Source: Symbiodinium natans (lineage: Eukaryota; Sar; Dinophyceae; Suessiales; Symbiodiniaceae). Taken from it: DNA of 64,000 bases. Below the pieces are notes generated by a model. It ran no database searches. It had not been told where the DNA came from and was given only the letters and a program-made list of their open reading frames with translations. Below, one piece after another: positions 22,301-32,100 of the stretch. Position numbers and translations under genes: made by a program. Location: positions 55,283 to 119,282 of the forward strand of contig CAJNDS010002222.1 in NCBI GenBank assembly GCA_905221605.1, written 5' to 3'. Numbering within the stretch: position 1 is the first letter of the stretch; the number at the start of each line of letters is the position of its first letter.

Positions 22301-24808
22301 GTGAATATACAAGTACGGTGGGATTGATACATGTAATACTTCACTTGGTGAGATTAAGAATAACACAACTGGCAACTGATGTGTATAATCCTATGCTGAA
22401 TATGGGAGTTTACGAAACTAAGGTACCCCTAATATAGTCCCCAAATAGTAGGGTTCCCTTATACTAATTAAGGACCCCAATAAGGTACCCCTAATTTCGG
22501 AACCCCCCCCCCCCCCCCATATTGTCAATGAACATAGTTCATCCAATATCACAGCGACGGCTATTTGTTCAGAAGGGCTTCTGACTGTGGATGGGATTGG
22601 TGCTCCTCTACACACAGATTGCCAACTGGCGTATGGTTTATATCAGCTTCCTTGTTAAAAGCCCTAAACCCTAAACCCTGAACCCTAAACCCTAGCCCTA
22701 AACCCTAAACCCCAAACCCTACACCGCAAACCCGAATCCCAACCTCAAGGTGTCCAGCAAGCTCCTTGACTTGAGATTGCTTGCAGCTGTTTTGTGGTTC
22801 TAAAGGGTGCCCCGCGTCAGTGTTTGGCCTCCAGTAGTAGCTCAGTCTCACTGGTTTTAGGGTTTAGGGTTTAGGGTTTAGGGTTTAGGGTAGCAAAAGT
22901 TCCAGCAGCAACGACTTTCAACTTGTACTTCGGTGCATCGCAGCCGCCCAGCCAGCCCCTTTGCGCCCTGCACAGGGCTTGAGGGACGAAGACGTGGACC
23001 CCTTCAACCTGAGCTTTTCCCTCAAAGCGAGACCCTAAACCCTAAACCCTAAACCCTAAACCCTAAACCGTAAACCCTAAATCCCACCACCCCCCATGGG
23101 CTCGTCCGATGGCCTGGCCTGTCGCTGGCCTGCAGAGCCCAGGTTGCGGTAGGTGCCAGGGGGTTGGGGTGGGTGGTTTAGGGTTCAGGGTTCAGGGTTT
23201 AGGGTTTAGGGCTAGGGTTTAGGGTTTCGGGTTTCGGGTTTAGGGTTTGGGGTGCTCTAGGGGTAAAGGGGTGCTTAGGATTTAGGGCTCAGGGAGTTTG
23301 AGGGTTTTGGGGTTTAGAAGGGGTTCGGAGATTCGGGTTTTGGATTGCTGTTTGGGGTTTTGGGGTTTTTTTGTCTTGACATGCTCTCTTGTTCGTTGCT
23401 GTGGCATTAGATCCTTAGCCTTTCGGTGCTTCGGTACAAAACGTGAATTGACAGCTATTCGGTTAGCCGAACGCCAAAAGTGCTGCGAAGATTCAGTTGA
23501 AATTCATCAGGGTTCAGCACGGTTGGCGGGGTTTTCTGGGGTAAACCCTAAACCCTAAACCCTAAACCCTAAACCCTAAAATTTCAGGGTGTAGGTAAAA
23601 AGGCCACAGGAAGCTATCACCGAACCTGGATCTCTTTAAGCAGAGCCTGCCGAACAGGGAGCTGAACTTACGACCCTAGACCCTAAACCCTGAACCCTGA
23701 ACCCTAAACCCTAAACCCTGAACCCTGAACCCTGAACAACCCCTCACTACGATAGGGTTTCAAGCGCCCGGAGTTAGATACGGGGGTGTGGGCCCTTGGC
23801 TTTTTTTCTGGTGGAGAGAAGGTTCTTAAAGGTATACATATTACATTTTTCACATGAATAAACACATACGCCAGAATATGTGTATATACTGTATATAGGA
23901 TATGCGTGCGTGTTGTAGGGTTTAAATTGGGTACAGAAAAGTTCCCAAATCAAGAGCCAACGTGAAGGGGGGGGCCTTCTTTTGATCCCCCCCCTCAGCC
24001 CAACCAGCGCAGGCCTAGCCCATGGGAAGTTCTTCCAGCCAGCCGGGGGGCTTCTGCGAGTGCAGGCTTGACGAGTCACAGGGTTTAGGAGTCATAGGGT
24101 TCTGGGGTTTGTAGGGTTTACAGGGTTTATGGGGCTTATGGGTTTATAGGGTTTACAGGGTTTATAGGGCTTATAGGGTTTAGGGTAGGGTACAGGTTGG
24201 GAGTCTTGGTAACTGACACAGCCCCAATCCGCTTGTCGTAAGCCAAAACCAAAGCGACAGGGCCGACGACAACACCTGTTCTGGTGCTTGGCTGACCCAT
24301 GCCGAAAACGACATACAAGCAAGGCCAGGCTACGCCCAGGCTAGGGAATCTAGAGCCCAAGCATTGGGGCTAGGGTTTAGGGACCGCTCCGGTTTTGTGT
24401 AAGCTCCTTGTTGGGGTTTGCTTGTTGACATTCGGTTCCGAGTTGTTCGGCCTTTTACGCCTTGCTTGGTGGGCGTGAGTTTGCCGTGAGATTGCGCAGA
24501 GCCCAGCGGTCAATGCCCCAACAGCAGCAGCTCCTGAATGCAACATGGATTTCTCTCTCTGCTAGACCTTACAGAAATCGATGCTTCAACATTCAAGCCC
24601 GAGAAGCCCTATGAAAAGTATGTAAGATCAATGGTATCAACCCCAAGTTAAGCCCTCTCCCTATAGTGAGAGCCTACAGTATCCCATCAACCGCAAGTTA
24701 AGCCAGGAACCCAACAAAAATCTAGTGATCTTCTGCTTTGGATGCAGGGACGTCGTCAACAAAATCATCAACGCAGCAGCCTCAGTGCCACAGCCAGGAC
24801 GAGACTAG
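7328..24808 (+). CDS. Double Calx-beta (NCX regulatory-loop-like) gene
   Basis: Exon chain: 7328-7369, 8238-8306, 9111-9186, 10042-10127, 10564-10613, 11299-11333, 12608-12663, 14226-14278, 14370-14408, 15350-15401, 16623-16689, 17580-17621, 18224-18262, 19094-19131, 20109-20123, 20851-20889, 22984-23026, 24566-24617, 24748-24808. From 9111 to about 20889 every junction keeps phase. The result is two tandem Calx-beta domains: domain 1 from CMENCG through YRTKDGTATSYEDF, VEIVDDDRCEDQEEW and GILEQNEF; domain 2 from PGVLAFDHEED through VEILVKRMEGASGQ and KYRTEGETAQAGDDF. In animal Na+/Ca2+ exchangers these domains are the cytosolic Ca2+ sensors between TM5 and TM6; the acidic loops (VDDD, DKD) fit Ca2+ binding. 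The first two exons resemble the helical part of the loop before domain 1. No membrane-spanning exon was found at either end, which is odd for an exchanger. The end at TAG 24806-24808 is tentative. A soluble Calx-beta protein, or a piece of an exchanger continued by gene E, are both possible. Confidence 0.75.
7565..7588. repeat. (GA)n microsatellite
   Basis: Twelve GA units, with degenerate GGAA tetramers downstream (about 7648-7684). It produces spurious ORFs on both strands. Confidence 0.95.
8099..8220. repeat. (CCCTAAA)n array
   Basis: About 17 heptamers ending immediately before the exon at 8238. Confidence 0.95.
8238..8306 (+). CDS. Calx-beta gene, helical linker exon
   Basis: Twenty-three codons beginning LAKVIELVHAGEGDPAEV, phase 0 at both ends, CAAAG acceptor and GC donor at 8307. 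Amphipathic helix, consistent with the exchanger loop before Calx-beta 1. Confidence 0.5.
8450..8900. repeat. Region with recurrent CGCGACAA motif
   Basis: The octamer CGCGACAA or a one-base variant recurs about ten times (near 8470, 8503, 8517, 8546, 8632, 8645, 8656, 8669, 8889). It stops at the assembly gap. The minus-strand open frame over it is probably a by-product of the repeat. Confidence 0.6.
8901..9000. other. Assembly gap (100 N)
   Basis: Exactly 100 undetermined bases, a conventional scaffold gap of unknown true length. An exon of the Calx-beta gene may be missing here, since phases of the exons on either side do not join. Confidence 0.99.
9001..9105. repeat. (AAAGCCT)n variant-heptamer array
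   Basis: About 14 perfect copies of a telomere-like heptamer with two changes (CCTAAAG instead of CCTAAAC/CCCTAAA). Adjoins the gap. Confidence 0.95.
9111..9186 (+). CDS. Calx-beta 1, first exon
   Basis: Reads AKDRERCVFSFVMM and SVACMENCGH. The C-[LM]-E-N-C-G motif is characteristic of the start of NCX Calx-beta 1. GC donor at 9187; joins in phase 0 to 10042. Confidence 0.65.
9217..9276. repeat. (TTTAGGG)n array
   Basis: About 8 heptamers right after the exon at 9111-9186, followed to about 9840 by a long decayed G/T-rich field of TTTTAGGG-like octamers. Confidence 0.9.
10042..10127 (+). CDS. Calx-beta 1 exon
   Basis: Contains PLEVEVVVTRTG and ends ASIAY plus two bases. The next exon supplies the third base to give YR-TKDGTA, so the intron must begin GAGCCC: a GA-AG intron. 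Confidence 0.85.
10564..10613 (+). CDS. Calx-beta 1 exon
   Basis: TKDGTATSYEDFQPVEG, the most conserved Calx-beta core (Y-R-T-x-D-G-T-A...D-F/Y...E-G). CCAG acceptor, GT donor at 10614. Confidence 0.9.
11299..11333 (+). CDS. Calx-beta 1 exon
   Basis: FKADEVEKSFQ, equivalent to the F-x-P-G-E/D...K-x-I strand. The intron starts GCACCG (GC donor). Phase matches both neighbours. Confidence 0.85.
12086..12160. repeat. Fold-back with 19-bp perfect stem
   Basis: GCCCAAGAAGGCTTTCTCA at 12086-12104 is exactly complementary to 12142-12160, around a 37-base loop that itself holds a CTCAGCG/CGCTGAG stem. Confidence 0.9.
12131..12240 (+). pseudogene. Coding-like fragment, origin unknown
   Basis: Open frame beginning RKGAEKAFLGSVLRTGG and continuing with QLSRQEFVVAPQL, with coding-like composition, inside an intron of the Calx-beta gene. 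Its start is part of the fold-back at 12086-12160. Not recognised; could be a captured gene piece or an alternative exon. Confidence 0.35.
12248..12334. mobile_element. MITE-like element, TTGCTTAAGAACC family
   Basis: Ends ACTATTTGCTTAA and TTAAGCAATTAGTAG are inverted; the middle is AT-rich with a (TA)n run near 12294-12314. Same family as 6540-6659. Confidence 0.55.
12608..12663 (+). CDS. Calx-beta 1 exon with DDD Ca2+-site motif
   Basis: VEIVDDDRCEDQEEWGPVK, matching the V-x-I-[IV]-D-D-D...E-E/D conserved segment that carries Ca2+ ligands. Ends with two bases (AA) at a GT donor; joins 14226. Confidence 0.9.
13724..13827. mobile_element. MITE-like fold-back element, GAGGGTCCGT family
   Basis: GAGGGTCCGTTTGTAGTGC at 13724-13742 is inverted at 13809-13827 with two mismatches. 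About 104 bp, no ORF, one copy seen. Confidence 0.7.
14101..14200. repeat. Variant array (AAACTCTCT)n
   Basis: Octamer/nonamer telomere derivatives of the type CTCTAAA arranged in tandem, ending just before the exon at 14226. Confidence 0.8.
14226..14278 (+). CDS. Calx-beta 1 exon
   Basis: FTCELFDPQVDGNNLCQ follows in phase from GPVK, matching the F-x-V-x-L-S-N strand of Calx-beta 1. GC donor at 14279. Confidence 0.8.
14370..14408 (+). CDS. Calx-beta 1 exon
   Basis: GILEQNEFDELMK, comparable to the G-I-L-E-A-N-H segment in animal NCX loops. One-base carry-over at each end fits both neighbours; GC donor. Confidence 0.7.
15350..15401 (+). CDS. Calx-beta 1/2 junction exon
   Basis: ALGDVPVTTIKIIDKD closes domain 1 (A-T-V-T-I-x-D-D-D). 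Exon ends AT at a GC donor, and the next exon adds T to give the isoleucine before PGVLAF. An ATG-initiated reading from 15340 is in the same frame but not needed. Confidence 0.85.
16623..16689 (+). CDS. Calx-beta 2, first exon
   Basis: PGVLAFDHEEDKLEV then KANTDTD; equivalent to A-G-I-F-T-F-E-E at the start of NCX Calx-beta 2. GT donor at 16690. Confidence 0.85.
17580..17621 (+). CDS. Calx-beta 2 exon
   Basis: VEILVKRMEGASGQ, the V-x-V-x-R-x-x-G-x-x-G strand pair. Phase 0 at both ends, GT donor. Confidence 0.85.
18224..18262 (+). CDS. Calx-beta 2 exon
   Basis: VSCKYRTEGETAQ (Y-K/R-T-x-E-G-T-A in NCX). CCAG acceptor, GC donor. Confidence 0.9.
18880..19030. repeat. (CCCCTAAA)n octamer array
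   Basis: An octamer form with one extra C, about 14 copies, fading into normal CCCTAAA. A shorter patch of the same type is at 31975-32043. Confidence 0.9.
19094..19131 (+). CDS. Calx-beta 2 exon
   Basis: AGDDFAPLEGTLE, the G-x-D-F/Y...G-x-L-E/T-F core. Ends GA at a GT donor and is completed by G of the next exon. Confidence 0.9.
20109..20123 (+). CDS. Calx-beta 2 micro-exon (15 nt)
   Basis: Encodes FQPGE after the carried-over base; F-x-P-G-E is the expected next strand. Acceptor CCAG, GC donor. Its small size makes the 3' boundary the weakest in the chain. Confidence 0.6.
20851..20889 (+). CDS. Calx-beta 2 exon
   Basis: CEKKVEVTIKGRK, matching K-x-V-x-V-x-I. The open frame runs on to 20900; ending at 20889 (GA donor) lets the next exon join in phase. 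Confidence 0.6.
21403..21510. mobile_element. MITE-like element, TTGGGATGTTCCCC family, copy 1
   Basis: Terminal inverted repeat TTGGGATGTTCCCC...AACAGTCCT, mirrored by GGACTGTTAGTA...GGGGGAACATCCCAA. Other copies: 28177-28305, 47311-47416, 47649-47720. No coding capacity. Confidence 0.85.
21962..22086. mobile_element. MITE-like element with perfect 18-19-bp ends
   Basis: CTACAAGGAGGGGCCCCCT at the left is exactly inverted at the right end (AGGGGGCCCCTCCTTGTAG, last base 22086). 125 bp, AT-rich middle, single copy in the window. Confidence 0.85.
22156..22268. mobile_element. MITE-like element, CTTGGTAGCCCA family, copy 1
   Basis: CTTGGTAGCCCA...CTGGGCTACCAAG ends, with inner inverted CTTCTTTTTGAG-type sequence. 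A second copy with the same architecture is at 49554-49668. Confidence 0.85.
22984..23026 (+). CDS. Probable Calx-beta 2 last exon
   Basis: DEDVDPFNLSFSLK fits D-D-E-x-x-E...F-x-L-x-[IL] at the end of Calx-beta 2. Start chosen for phase with 20889; GC donor. Confidence 0.6.
24566..24617 (+). CDS. Calx-beta gene, post-domain exon
   Basis: LTEIDASTFKPEKPYEK, with TGCTAG acceptor and GT donor; two carried bases plus G of the next exon give lysine. Not recognised as a domain. Confidence 0.55.
24748..24808 (+). CDS. Calx-beta gene, possible terminal exon
   Basis: DVVNKIINAAASVPQPGRD, then TAG at 24806-24808. It could instead splice out at the GC/GT dinucleotides near 24776-24790. The helical DVVNKIIN part resembles the S-T-V-D-K-L-I stretch after Calx-beta 2. 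Confidence 0.5.
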
Positions 24809-25088
24809 GGTTTTGACAGTGAGGTGAAGGGGTTTGGGGCTTCTTGGGGAAGACAGAAGGCCCGAAAGAGTCAGCCCTTCCCTGAAGCCCCAACCCTGAA
24901 ACCCCCCCCAAGACTGGTTAGCTCTGGGACGTGGGCGGTGGACGCCTTGAAGCACAAAAACCCACAAAACCCGGAGCCCCAACCCTTTTTGAGGTTTCCT
25001 GGGTTGCTCCCCCCCGCCCCCCCAATTTCCTGGCAGTGCCTGGGGGATTGGGGGTCGTCAGAGGAACTGACCAAAATACGGCAACGAG

Positions 25089-25155
25089 GCCGATGCCGCA
25101 GATGACTGCGCGATGCAGATGGTGGCTGGGACGGATGAGATGGAGGCGGATGACG
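25089..25155 (+). CDS. Possible extra exon, acidic
   Basis: Open after an ACGAG acceptor: ADAADDCAMQMVAG then TDEMEADD. The hydrophobic-then-acidic pattern resembles the acidic stretch before TM6 in exchangers; if used, the stop at 24806 is not the end of the gene. Otherwise unsupported. Confidence 0.3.
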
Positions 25156-25801
25156 GTTTTTCCGGGCCTTTCGGGCAGCTTAGGATAATGTTAAGCTGGT
25201 TTGGGTGTGGCCTAAGGGCAGGGGGGAAAAAGGGGGGGGGGTATGGTTGAAAATTAATTTCCAGCTCAAACTTCTGTGGGTGCCTTTCGAGTCAACTGCG
25301 GTCGCCCGGGCAGGCCAAGCCATTCGACAATGTTTGCAAGGCCTGGGAAGTATTGGGGTTTCCAACCCTGCACCCTACACCCTAAACCCTGAACCGGACG
25401 CCGCCCTTCATTAACTTTAGGGAGTCCAGGGTTCTGGGTCTACTTCTGGAGGGGGCGGGGGCGGGTTGCTTGCGGCTTGAGTCCAATTTGCGGTTATAGT
25501 ACCCTGAACCCCAAACCCTAAACCTTAAACCCTAAGCCCTAAACCCTAAACCCTAATCCGTCGAGCCTTTGACACCCAACAGCACTGGATTTCCGTTGGG
25601 GGACTCCATGTTGTCGGGAAGAGCCCTGACGGGAGCCCTTTAGGGCAGTCCTGTGGAGGCCAGAATGCTGAGAGGCCGGGGTGTGTGTAGAGCGAAGCAA
25701 AGTGCATGAGTGCAGCTTCCAAGATAGGGTTTAGGGTTTAGGGTTAGGATGCTGTTTAGACCTTCAAGGGTTAACCCCCGCAAATGGAACCCCTGTTTGC
25801 A

Positions 25802-25820
25802 GCCCCCCCCCCCCCCCCCC
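25802..25820. repeat. poly(C) tract
   Basis: About 19 C; one of more than 20 G or C tracts over 10 nt in the window. The surrounding 25.2-26.07 kb holds telomere-like fragments and no supportable gene. Confidence 0.95.
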
Positions 25821-26076
25821 CAGCCCCGTACTGATTCAGAAGGTTTAGAGTTTAGAAATGCTGAAACGCGCTAGGCATCAGGTCTTCGCATGCCGGCTGC
25901 GCGTTGATCATTTTGTGACGTTTGTTGCTCGTTGTCTTTGCAGCCCTCAACCCTAAACCAGAGGCTCAAATCCTAAATCCTAAACCCCAAACCCTAAACC
26001 CTAAACCCCAAACCCTAAACCCTACATCCTTAAACCCTAAACCCTAAACCCCAAACCCTTCCGGCATGCTGGAGAG

Positions 26077-26133
26077 GCTGTAAAGGTCACGCCGACGCCG
26101 GTCACAGCCGCCGCCAAGAAGCAGAAGATCCAG
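26077..26133 (+). CDS. MORN gene, N-terminal exon
   Basis: AVKVTPTPVTAAAKKQKIQ between a GAGAG acceptor and GT donor; Ala/Lys/Pro-rich. Assignment to this gene rests on position. Confidence 0.5.
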
Positions 26134-29100
26134 GTCGGGGGAACCCTAAACCCTAAACCCTAAACCCTAAACCCTATAATCCCTAAACCCTAAACCCTAA
26201 ATGCCCGCTTGGTTTGTTGGTGTCAGGGTTCGGGTCCGGGGAAGCTTTGGGATGAGTTTCGTGGAGCTGCACAAATGGAGTGCAGACGGGAAAGAAGGCA
26301 AACATAATCGAAAACTCCCTTTGATCCCGAAACCCTAAACCCGAAACCCCGAAACCCTAAACCCTAACACGTCCATCATCTCCTCAAGGGACGGCCCACA
26401 GTTCTCAGGGGCCTCGGCGAATTGGCTAAACCCTAAATCCCTGACACTTGCTTGGGTTGAGGGTTTAGGGTTTAGGGTTTCGGGTTTAGGATTTAGGGTT
26501 TAGGGTTTAGGGTTTAGGGCGTGTAAACAGTCAAGTCCACAAAGCATCGGGGCCCCTGCTTGTGCCTGGCCAGGCCCGCCCCAAAGTCGAAGACAAGGAT
26601 GGCGGGAGCTACCAGGGAGAGTGGTTGGGCTTCTTCGCGGTGCAAGAAGAAGGGTCTAGGGCTTGGGGCTTAGGGTTGAGGGTTGAGGGTTTAGGGTTTA
26701 GGGTTTAGGGTTTAGGGTTTAGTAAGGGGCCTCGGGGTCAGGGCCTTATAGGGTTTAAGGCTTCCCAAAAGGCCTGGAGAGGATGCTCCAGTTCTTGGGA
26801 GTGTGGCCCACAGCCCTGAAGCCCCAAAATCCACTAAAGTGCTGAAAGCTTGAAACCCCTGCAATCCCTCAACCCCAAAAAAGCGCCTTCAAACCCCCAA
26901 AACCCTCAACCCCATGAACCCCTCAAGTCCCCAGATGCCCTCAACCCCAAGGAGCTCTGAAGCCATTTTCAGCCCTCAGCCCAACCCACGGTCCCCTTCA
27001 AACCCGCAAGAGCAAGCCCTGAAACCCAGAACCCTAAGCCCTAAACCCGAGACCCTAAACCCTAACCCTAGCTACTAACCCTAACCCCCCCCCCACCCCC
27101 CCCAAAGCGACCAAAATGGGCTAAGGCTCTTGGCGGCATGGGAAAGGCGTCCAGGCATCCTGGAAAGGGGGGAGGGGGGGTGGCAGGGACCCTTCGCCCC
27201 AAACCCCAAACCCCAAATCCCAAATCCCAAACCCCAAACCCCAAACCCCAAACCCTAAACCCTACTGAGGCTTGTTGAAGTTTTCAGGCCAGAAGGTTCC
27301 TCGTGTCGAGTGTCCTGGGGGCGCGTCATGCGTTTTGGGATCTGGCTTTTGGGTGCAGTGTACTTGGAAGTTCATGGTACTTATGGACCAGTTAGAGCTG
27401 TAAGGTCACCGCACATCGCCCGAAACTTCCGACCTGAGGGTTCTTTTTTTTGGTTCTTGTTCTGGAGTGGTTTCTTATGCGGTGGCTTTTTGACTGTAGC
27501 GCCAACCCCCACAAGGACTCAGGGAAGACAAACTAAGCACCCCACCCTTCTCAGCAAGAAGTGCCTCCAAAATAGAACATCATGTAATATCTGCTAAGAA
27601 TTCTGAGTTGGTTGGGGTGGTATTTAGATGGAGGAGGCTGGCCTGTTAACCCTAAACCCTAAACCCTAAACCCTAAACCCTAAACCCTAAACCCTAAACC
27701 CTAAACCTTAAAAACCCTAAACCCTAAATCCTCAACCCTAAACACTAAACCCTAAACCCTAAACCCTACACGGCCCTAAACCCAAAACCCCAGTTGTGGC
27801 AGACCTGGTCCGATGGGGCGCGCTACGTCGGGCAGTGGTACCACGACTTGCCACACGGCCACGTGGCCGAGTTTAGGGTTTAGGGTTTAGGGCCAAGTAC
27901 GCCCAAGACCTTACCCCAAACCCGAAAGAGTTGGGGGTTTCGCGGCTGAATGCGACTAGCCACCTGGAAAGAAGGGCAGCCCCCAAATTCGGAACCACCC
28001 ACCCCACATCTCTGAGACCCGCTTTTTCCCCTGAGCCCAGAAAGCCCTGAGCCCGAAGCAATGCTTCCAAGCCTCCTACCTCAACCCTCAGCCCTAAACC
28101 CTAAACCCGACTTCCGCCGGCCCGAGACGCCAAGGACAGGGTCGCATGGAGCAGGCTCGGATCTAAGGGATTTGGCTTGGGGATGTTCCCCCTGCTGCTA
28201 AACCCTAAACCCGAAACCCTAAACCCTAACAGTCCTTCGTAGGGATTATAGTACCCCTGTAATACTTCCCAGGAAGGACTGCTAGTATAAGGGGGAACAT
28301 CCCAAGAAACGGCCCAAACTGGGCTCGGGGATTGCGATTTGGGGAGTTTTGGGGTTGAGCTGAGTCTCTCTAACTAGTCCCTAGAAGCCCCCTAAACCTT
28401 CATCCACGGTTCACGATGAAAATTCCATACACAATCTTTGAGGGCCCTTTGGCACTTAGGAGACACAGAACCCAGAACCCTAAACCCTAAACCCTAAACC
28501 CTAAAATTGAGCCCCAGAACCCTTCTGGTGCCTCAAGACGGCTCTCCCTCATGCAAAGGGCGACGTCTACGACGGCCAGTGGAAGAACGGAAAGGCTGGA
28601 AGTCGGGGTTTAGGGTTTAGGGGTTTAGGGTTTAGGGTTTAGGGTTTAGCGTTTAGGGTTTAGGGTTTAGGGTTTCGGGTTTAGGGTTTAGGGTTTAGGG
28701 TTGTTTTTTTTGGGGGTTTGGGGCTTGGGGACAGTCGCTACATGTAGGAAGTTTTTCTTGAAGCCCACGTACCCCGCCTACGTGCCTTGGCCATGGCTTG
28801 CGTCATGGAATTCTCTACTTACCCGATACTACAGTGGCCCTAAACGCAACCCTAAACCCTTAACCCTAAACCCTAAGCAAGTTGGCTCTTTGGCACTCCT
28901 GGCTTCAGCTAGTACATCGGCGCGCTTACTTCCTTTCTCTAGGGTTGGGGTTCCCTTAATAGTCCCCTGAAAACCGACAAGGGCACCCTTTTCATTCCTA
29001 GGTTATTTCTGGGTTCTTCCAAACCGCCTGGTTTTGGGGCCTCCCGAGTGCCTGGCCCAAACAACCCAACCACCCCCCCCCCCCCCCAAACCCTAAACCC

Positions 29101-32100
29101 TAAACCCTAAACCCTAAACCCTAAACCCTAAACCCTAAACCCTTGGGCAAAGCTCAAGCGCCAGGCTCATGGCCGCGGCGTTCACATCTCCGCCAGTCAC
29201 GTGAGGCAGGCGGACACCAAACCTTCGCACACGCTCCACCTAAGCCCCCTGCTTGGGCCTAAGCCAAACCAAAGCCCCCACACGCTAAACCCTATAAACC
29301 CTAAACCCTACACCCCCAGCACCCAAAAAGCCCATACCGGCTCCCTCGAGGTATGAAGGTGACTGGCGAAACGACTTGAAGCATGGCTTCGGGGAGGAAA
29401 GAGGGGTTGGTGGGGGGTGGGGGGGCGTTTTTTGGGTGTTGGGGTACGGTAGAGGAGGGTTTAGGGTTTAAGCCAAGGCCTTGTGGAGGAGAGCTTGAAG
29501 GCTTTTAGGGCTGGGGTTGGGCGACTTCGGGTTTGCTCTTTATTGGATTACTTAGTGATTCAGGGTCCAGGGTTTAGGGTTCGTGATTCAGGGCCTAGAG
29601 TTTACAGAGTGTTAAGGGCTGAAGGGTGTTGGGTTACGGTGACAAGGATGACTGGAGCACCTGCTTGAAAGCACGTGTAATTTCCCTGCTTGATTGCTTC
29701 GTTCTTGAGTTCTGACGGCAAGTTCTTTTTGGGTAGCGCTGAAAACGTCATATGCCAGTTCGGGGTGAGAAGATTTATTCTTTGACGGTTTGACAGTAAG
29801 AGAACGATATCGGAACTGGAACTTTGATCACACACCTTATGTTTTGCGGCCACTCCCTTCAATCTAAACCCTGAACCCTAACACCTATAAGTGTTCTGCT
29901 GTGGCAACTACACCCCAAACCCTAAACGTTAAAGCCTTCTTGCGGTAGATTCATCTCAGCCATCTAGCGTAGGCTCAAGGTCGGACAATGTGTAGGATGA
30001 GTGCGAGACCTAGGCCAACTTAGATGAGAGGGTGCTTTTTCGCTAGTGCCCCCGAACACTGAATCTTTCTTCCACTTCAGCGGGTTCTACAATGGAGCCC
30101 TAAACCCTGAACCCTCCACAAGCAAGTTTGGTGCCGGATCAGGAGTTTTACGCCGACTGCGGCCGCTACTCGGGAGGCGGGGCTTTGCTTGCCCATGCGA
30201 TCCTGTTTTCAGGCTGGCACGCCGCCAATGCTACTGGCAGAACCCTTCATCTTGAGTCTTACTACCCTGTATCTATATATATATATATAAATACACACAG
30301 AGTATAGTTTCTCTGTGCCTAAGTACACAGTGGCCCTGAAAAATCCGTGTGTTCCCTTGTAAGGATCCTTCCTTGGCCCCTCGCACTCACTCCGCACGCC
30401 CCTGCACAGTTGACTGATAAGACAACCGCATGCCCAGATGGTGTTTAGGGTTTGGGGTTTGGGGTTTAGGGTTTAGGGTTTGGGGTTTAGGGTTTAGGGT
30501 CCGAGGAAAGAACCACCGGCACCCCAGACACCTCGCACGCCGTGGGGCCACCTTATGCCTACACCTGAAACCCTCAGTCAACCCTGAACCCTAATTCCTC
30601 GACCCTCAACCCCAAGCCGTAATCCCTCAACCCTCAACCATCCTCCACCCTAAACCCTTAAGCCCAAATTTCCTGGGTGCGGAGGCTGGGTCCAGGGAAA
30701 GAAGTCCGGCGAGGGCACCTTCCGTTGGCCAGACGGCTCCGAGTACAAGGCGGCGCAGTTGAGGGTGGAGGGGCTGAGGGTGCAGAGCTTAGGAGGTTAG
30801 GGTTTACGGTTTTGGGCTTGTGGAGTGAGGGGGTAAAGGGTTTCGGGAGCTTTTTTTGCTTTTCAGGATTTTGTGTGTTTTTTTTGGCCGGAGGGGGGGG
30901 GGGGTGGGCGGGGAGGGGGAGGGCCTCCGACGGCCTTGTAATACATTCAAGACCCGAAACGCCTGAACTGCACCTTGTTGAAGTCACCAAATGGAACCGA
31001 CAAAGCCGACTATATGAGGTCGTACACTATACCCTAAACCCTAAACCCTAAACCCTAAACCCTATACCCTACTAGTATCCCTGAACTTTAAACGCTAAAC
31101 CCAAATTCCTAGACCCCCTGATAGGGGTCATGAGAAATTACTTGTTTCGAGCTTCGCATCCTTGAGAGTTGGAAACGGTTTAACATTTGAAGCTGGGAGT
31201 TCGAGAGCTCGAAGCTTTGGAGACTGACAAGAGGAGCGACCCGGAGTTTATACAATTTTCGGGTTTTAGGCTTTAGGGTTCAGGTTCAGGTTTAGGGTTC
31301 AGGGTCTAAAGTTTAGGGTGCAGGGTTTAGGGTTCAGGGTTTCGGGGTTTAGGGATTAGGGTTTAGGGTTTAGTAACCCAAGGTTCCCGAATACTCTCAT
31401 TTTTTGAACTTCCTAAATTCAAGGTAGGCTTAGGCGCTCATGGGGTCAAACCAGGCGAGGTCGAATATCGAGCTCCAAAGTTTCAAAAAGATCGGGTTTG
31501 GAGTTCGAGAACCTCTGTCGAATTTGCAGACTTCTTTTGTTTGGGAGTTTGAGAGTTGGGGAAGTCGAGAGATTGAACCTTCGATATCATGTCAGAGTTG
31601 GACCTTCAGCGAGTTCGAAAGTTCGAAGCTGCAAGCCTTGACTTTTGACGATTCTCGGGTTCGAAGAGTCTGACACTTAGGACACCTCTATGAATATGCG
31701 AGGGGCGTCGCTTCTGAAAACTTCAAGCTCCGAAATTCCCCCAAACTTTCGAGCTCGAAACCCTTCGAACTCTCCAGCGGCTCAACTTCGAAGCCGGGTA
31801 CGCGCGACTCCCTTCTAAGCCCCCTCAAACCCTAAACCAAGGCCCCCCCGGCCGATTTCAAGCATGACAAACTCCCTAAACCCTGTAAACCCTAAACCCT
31901 GAACACTCTAAACCCCCTAAACCCTTTAAACCCTGGACCCTTAACCCTAAACCCTAAACCCTAACCCTAAACCCTGAACACCCTAAACCCCCTAAACCCC
32001 CTAAACCCCCTAAACCCCCTAAACCCCCTAAACCCTAAACCCTAGCGCAGCTGACACAGGGAGCCTTCAAGGAAGACTTCTTCCACGGCAACGGTCGTCA

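Noticed and set aside
22418-22615. Minus-strand small protein gene
   Set aside because: Overlaps a repeated ACCCCTAATATAG/TTTCGGAACCCC fragment seen also near 15467, 17828 and 49690; repeat-derived.
25265-25345. TM6-like exon LKLLWVPFES in gene B
   Set aside because: Superficial likeness to W-K-V-L-F-A-F only; the residues after it do not match and other frames are equally open.
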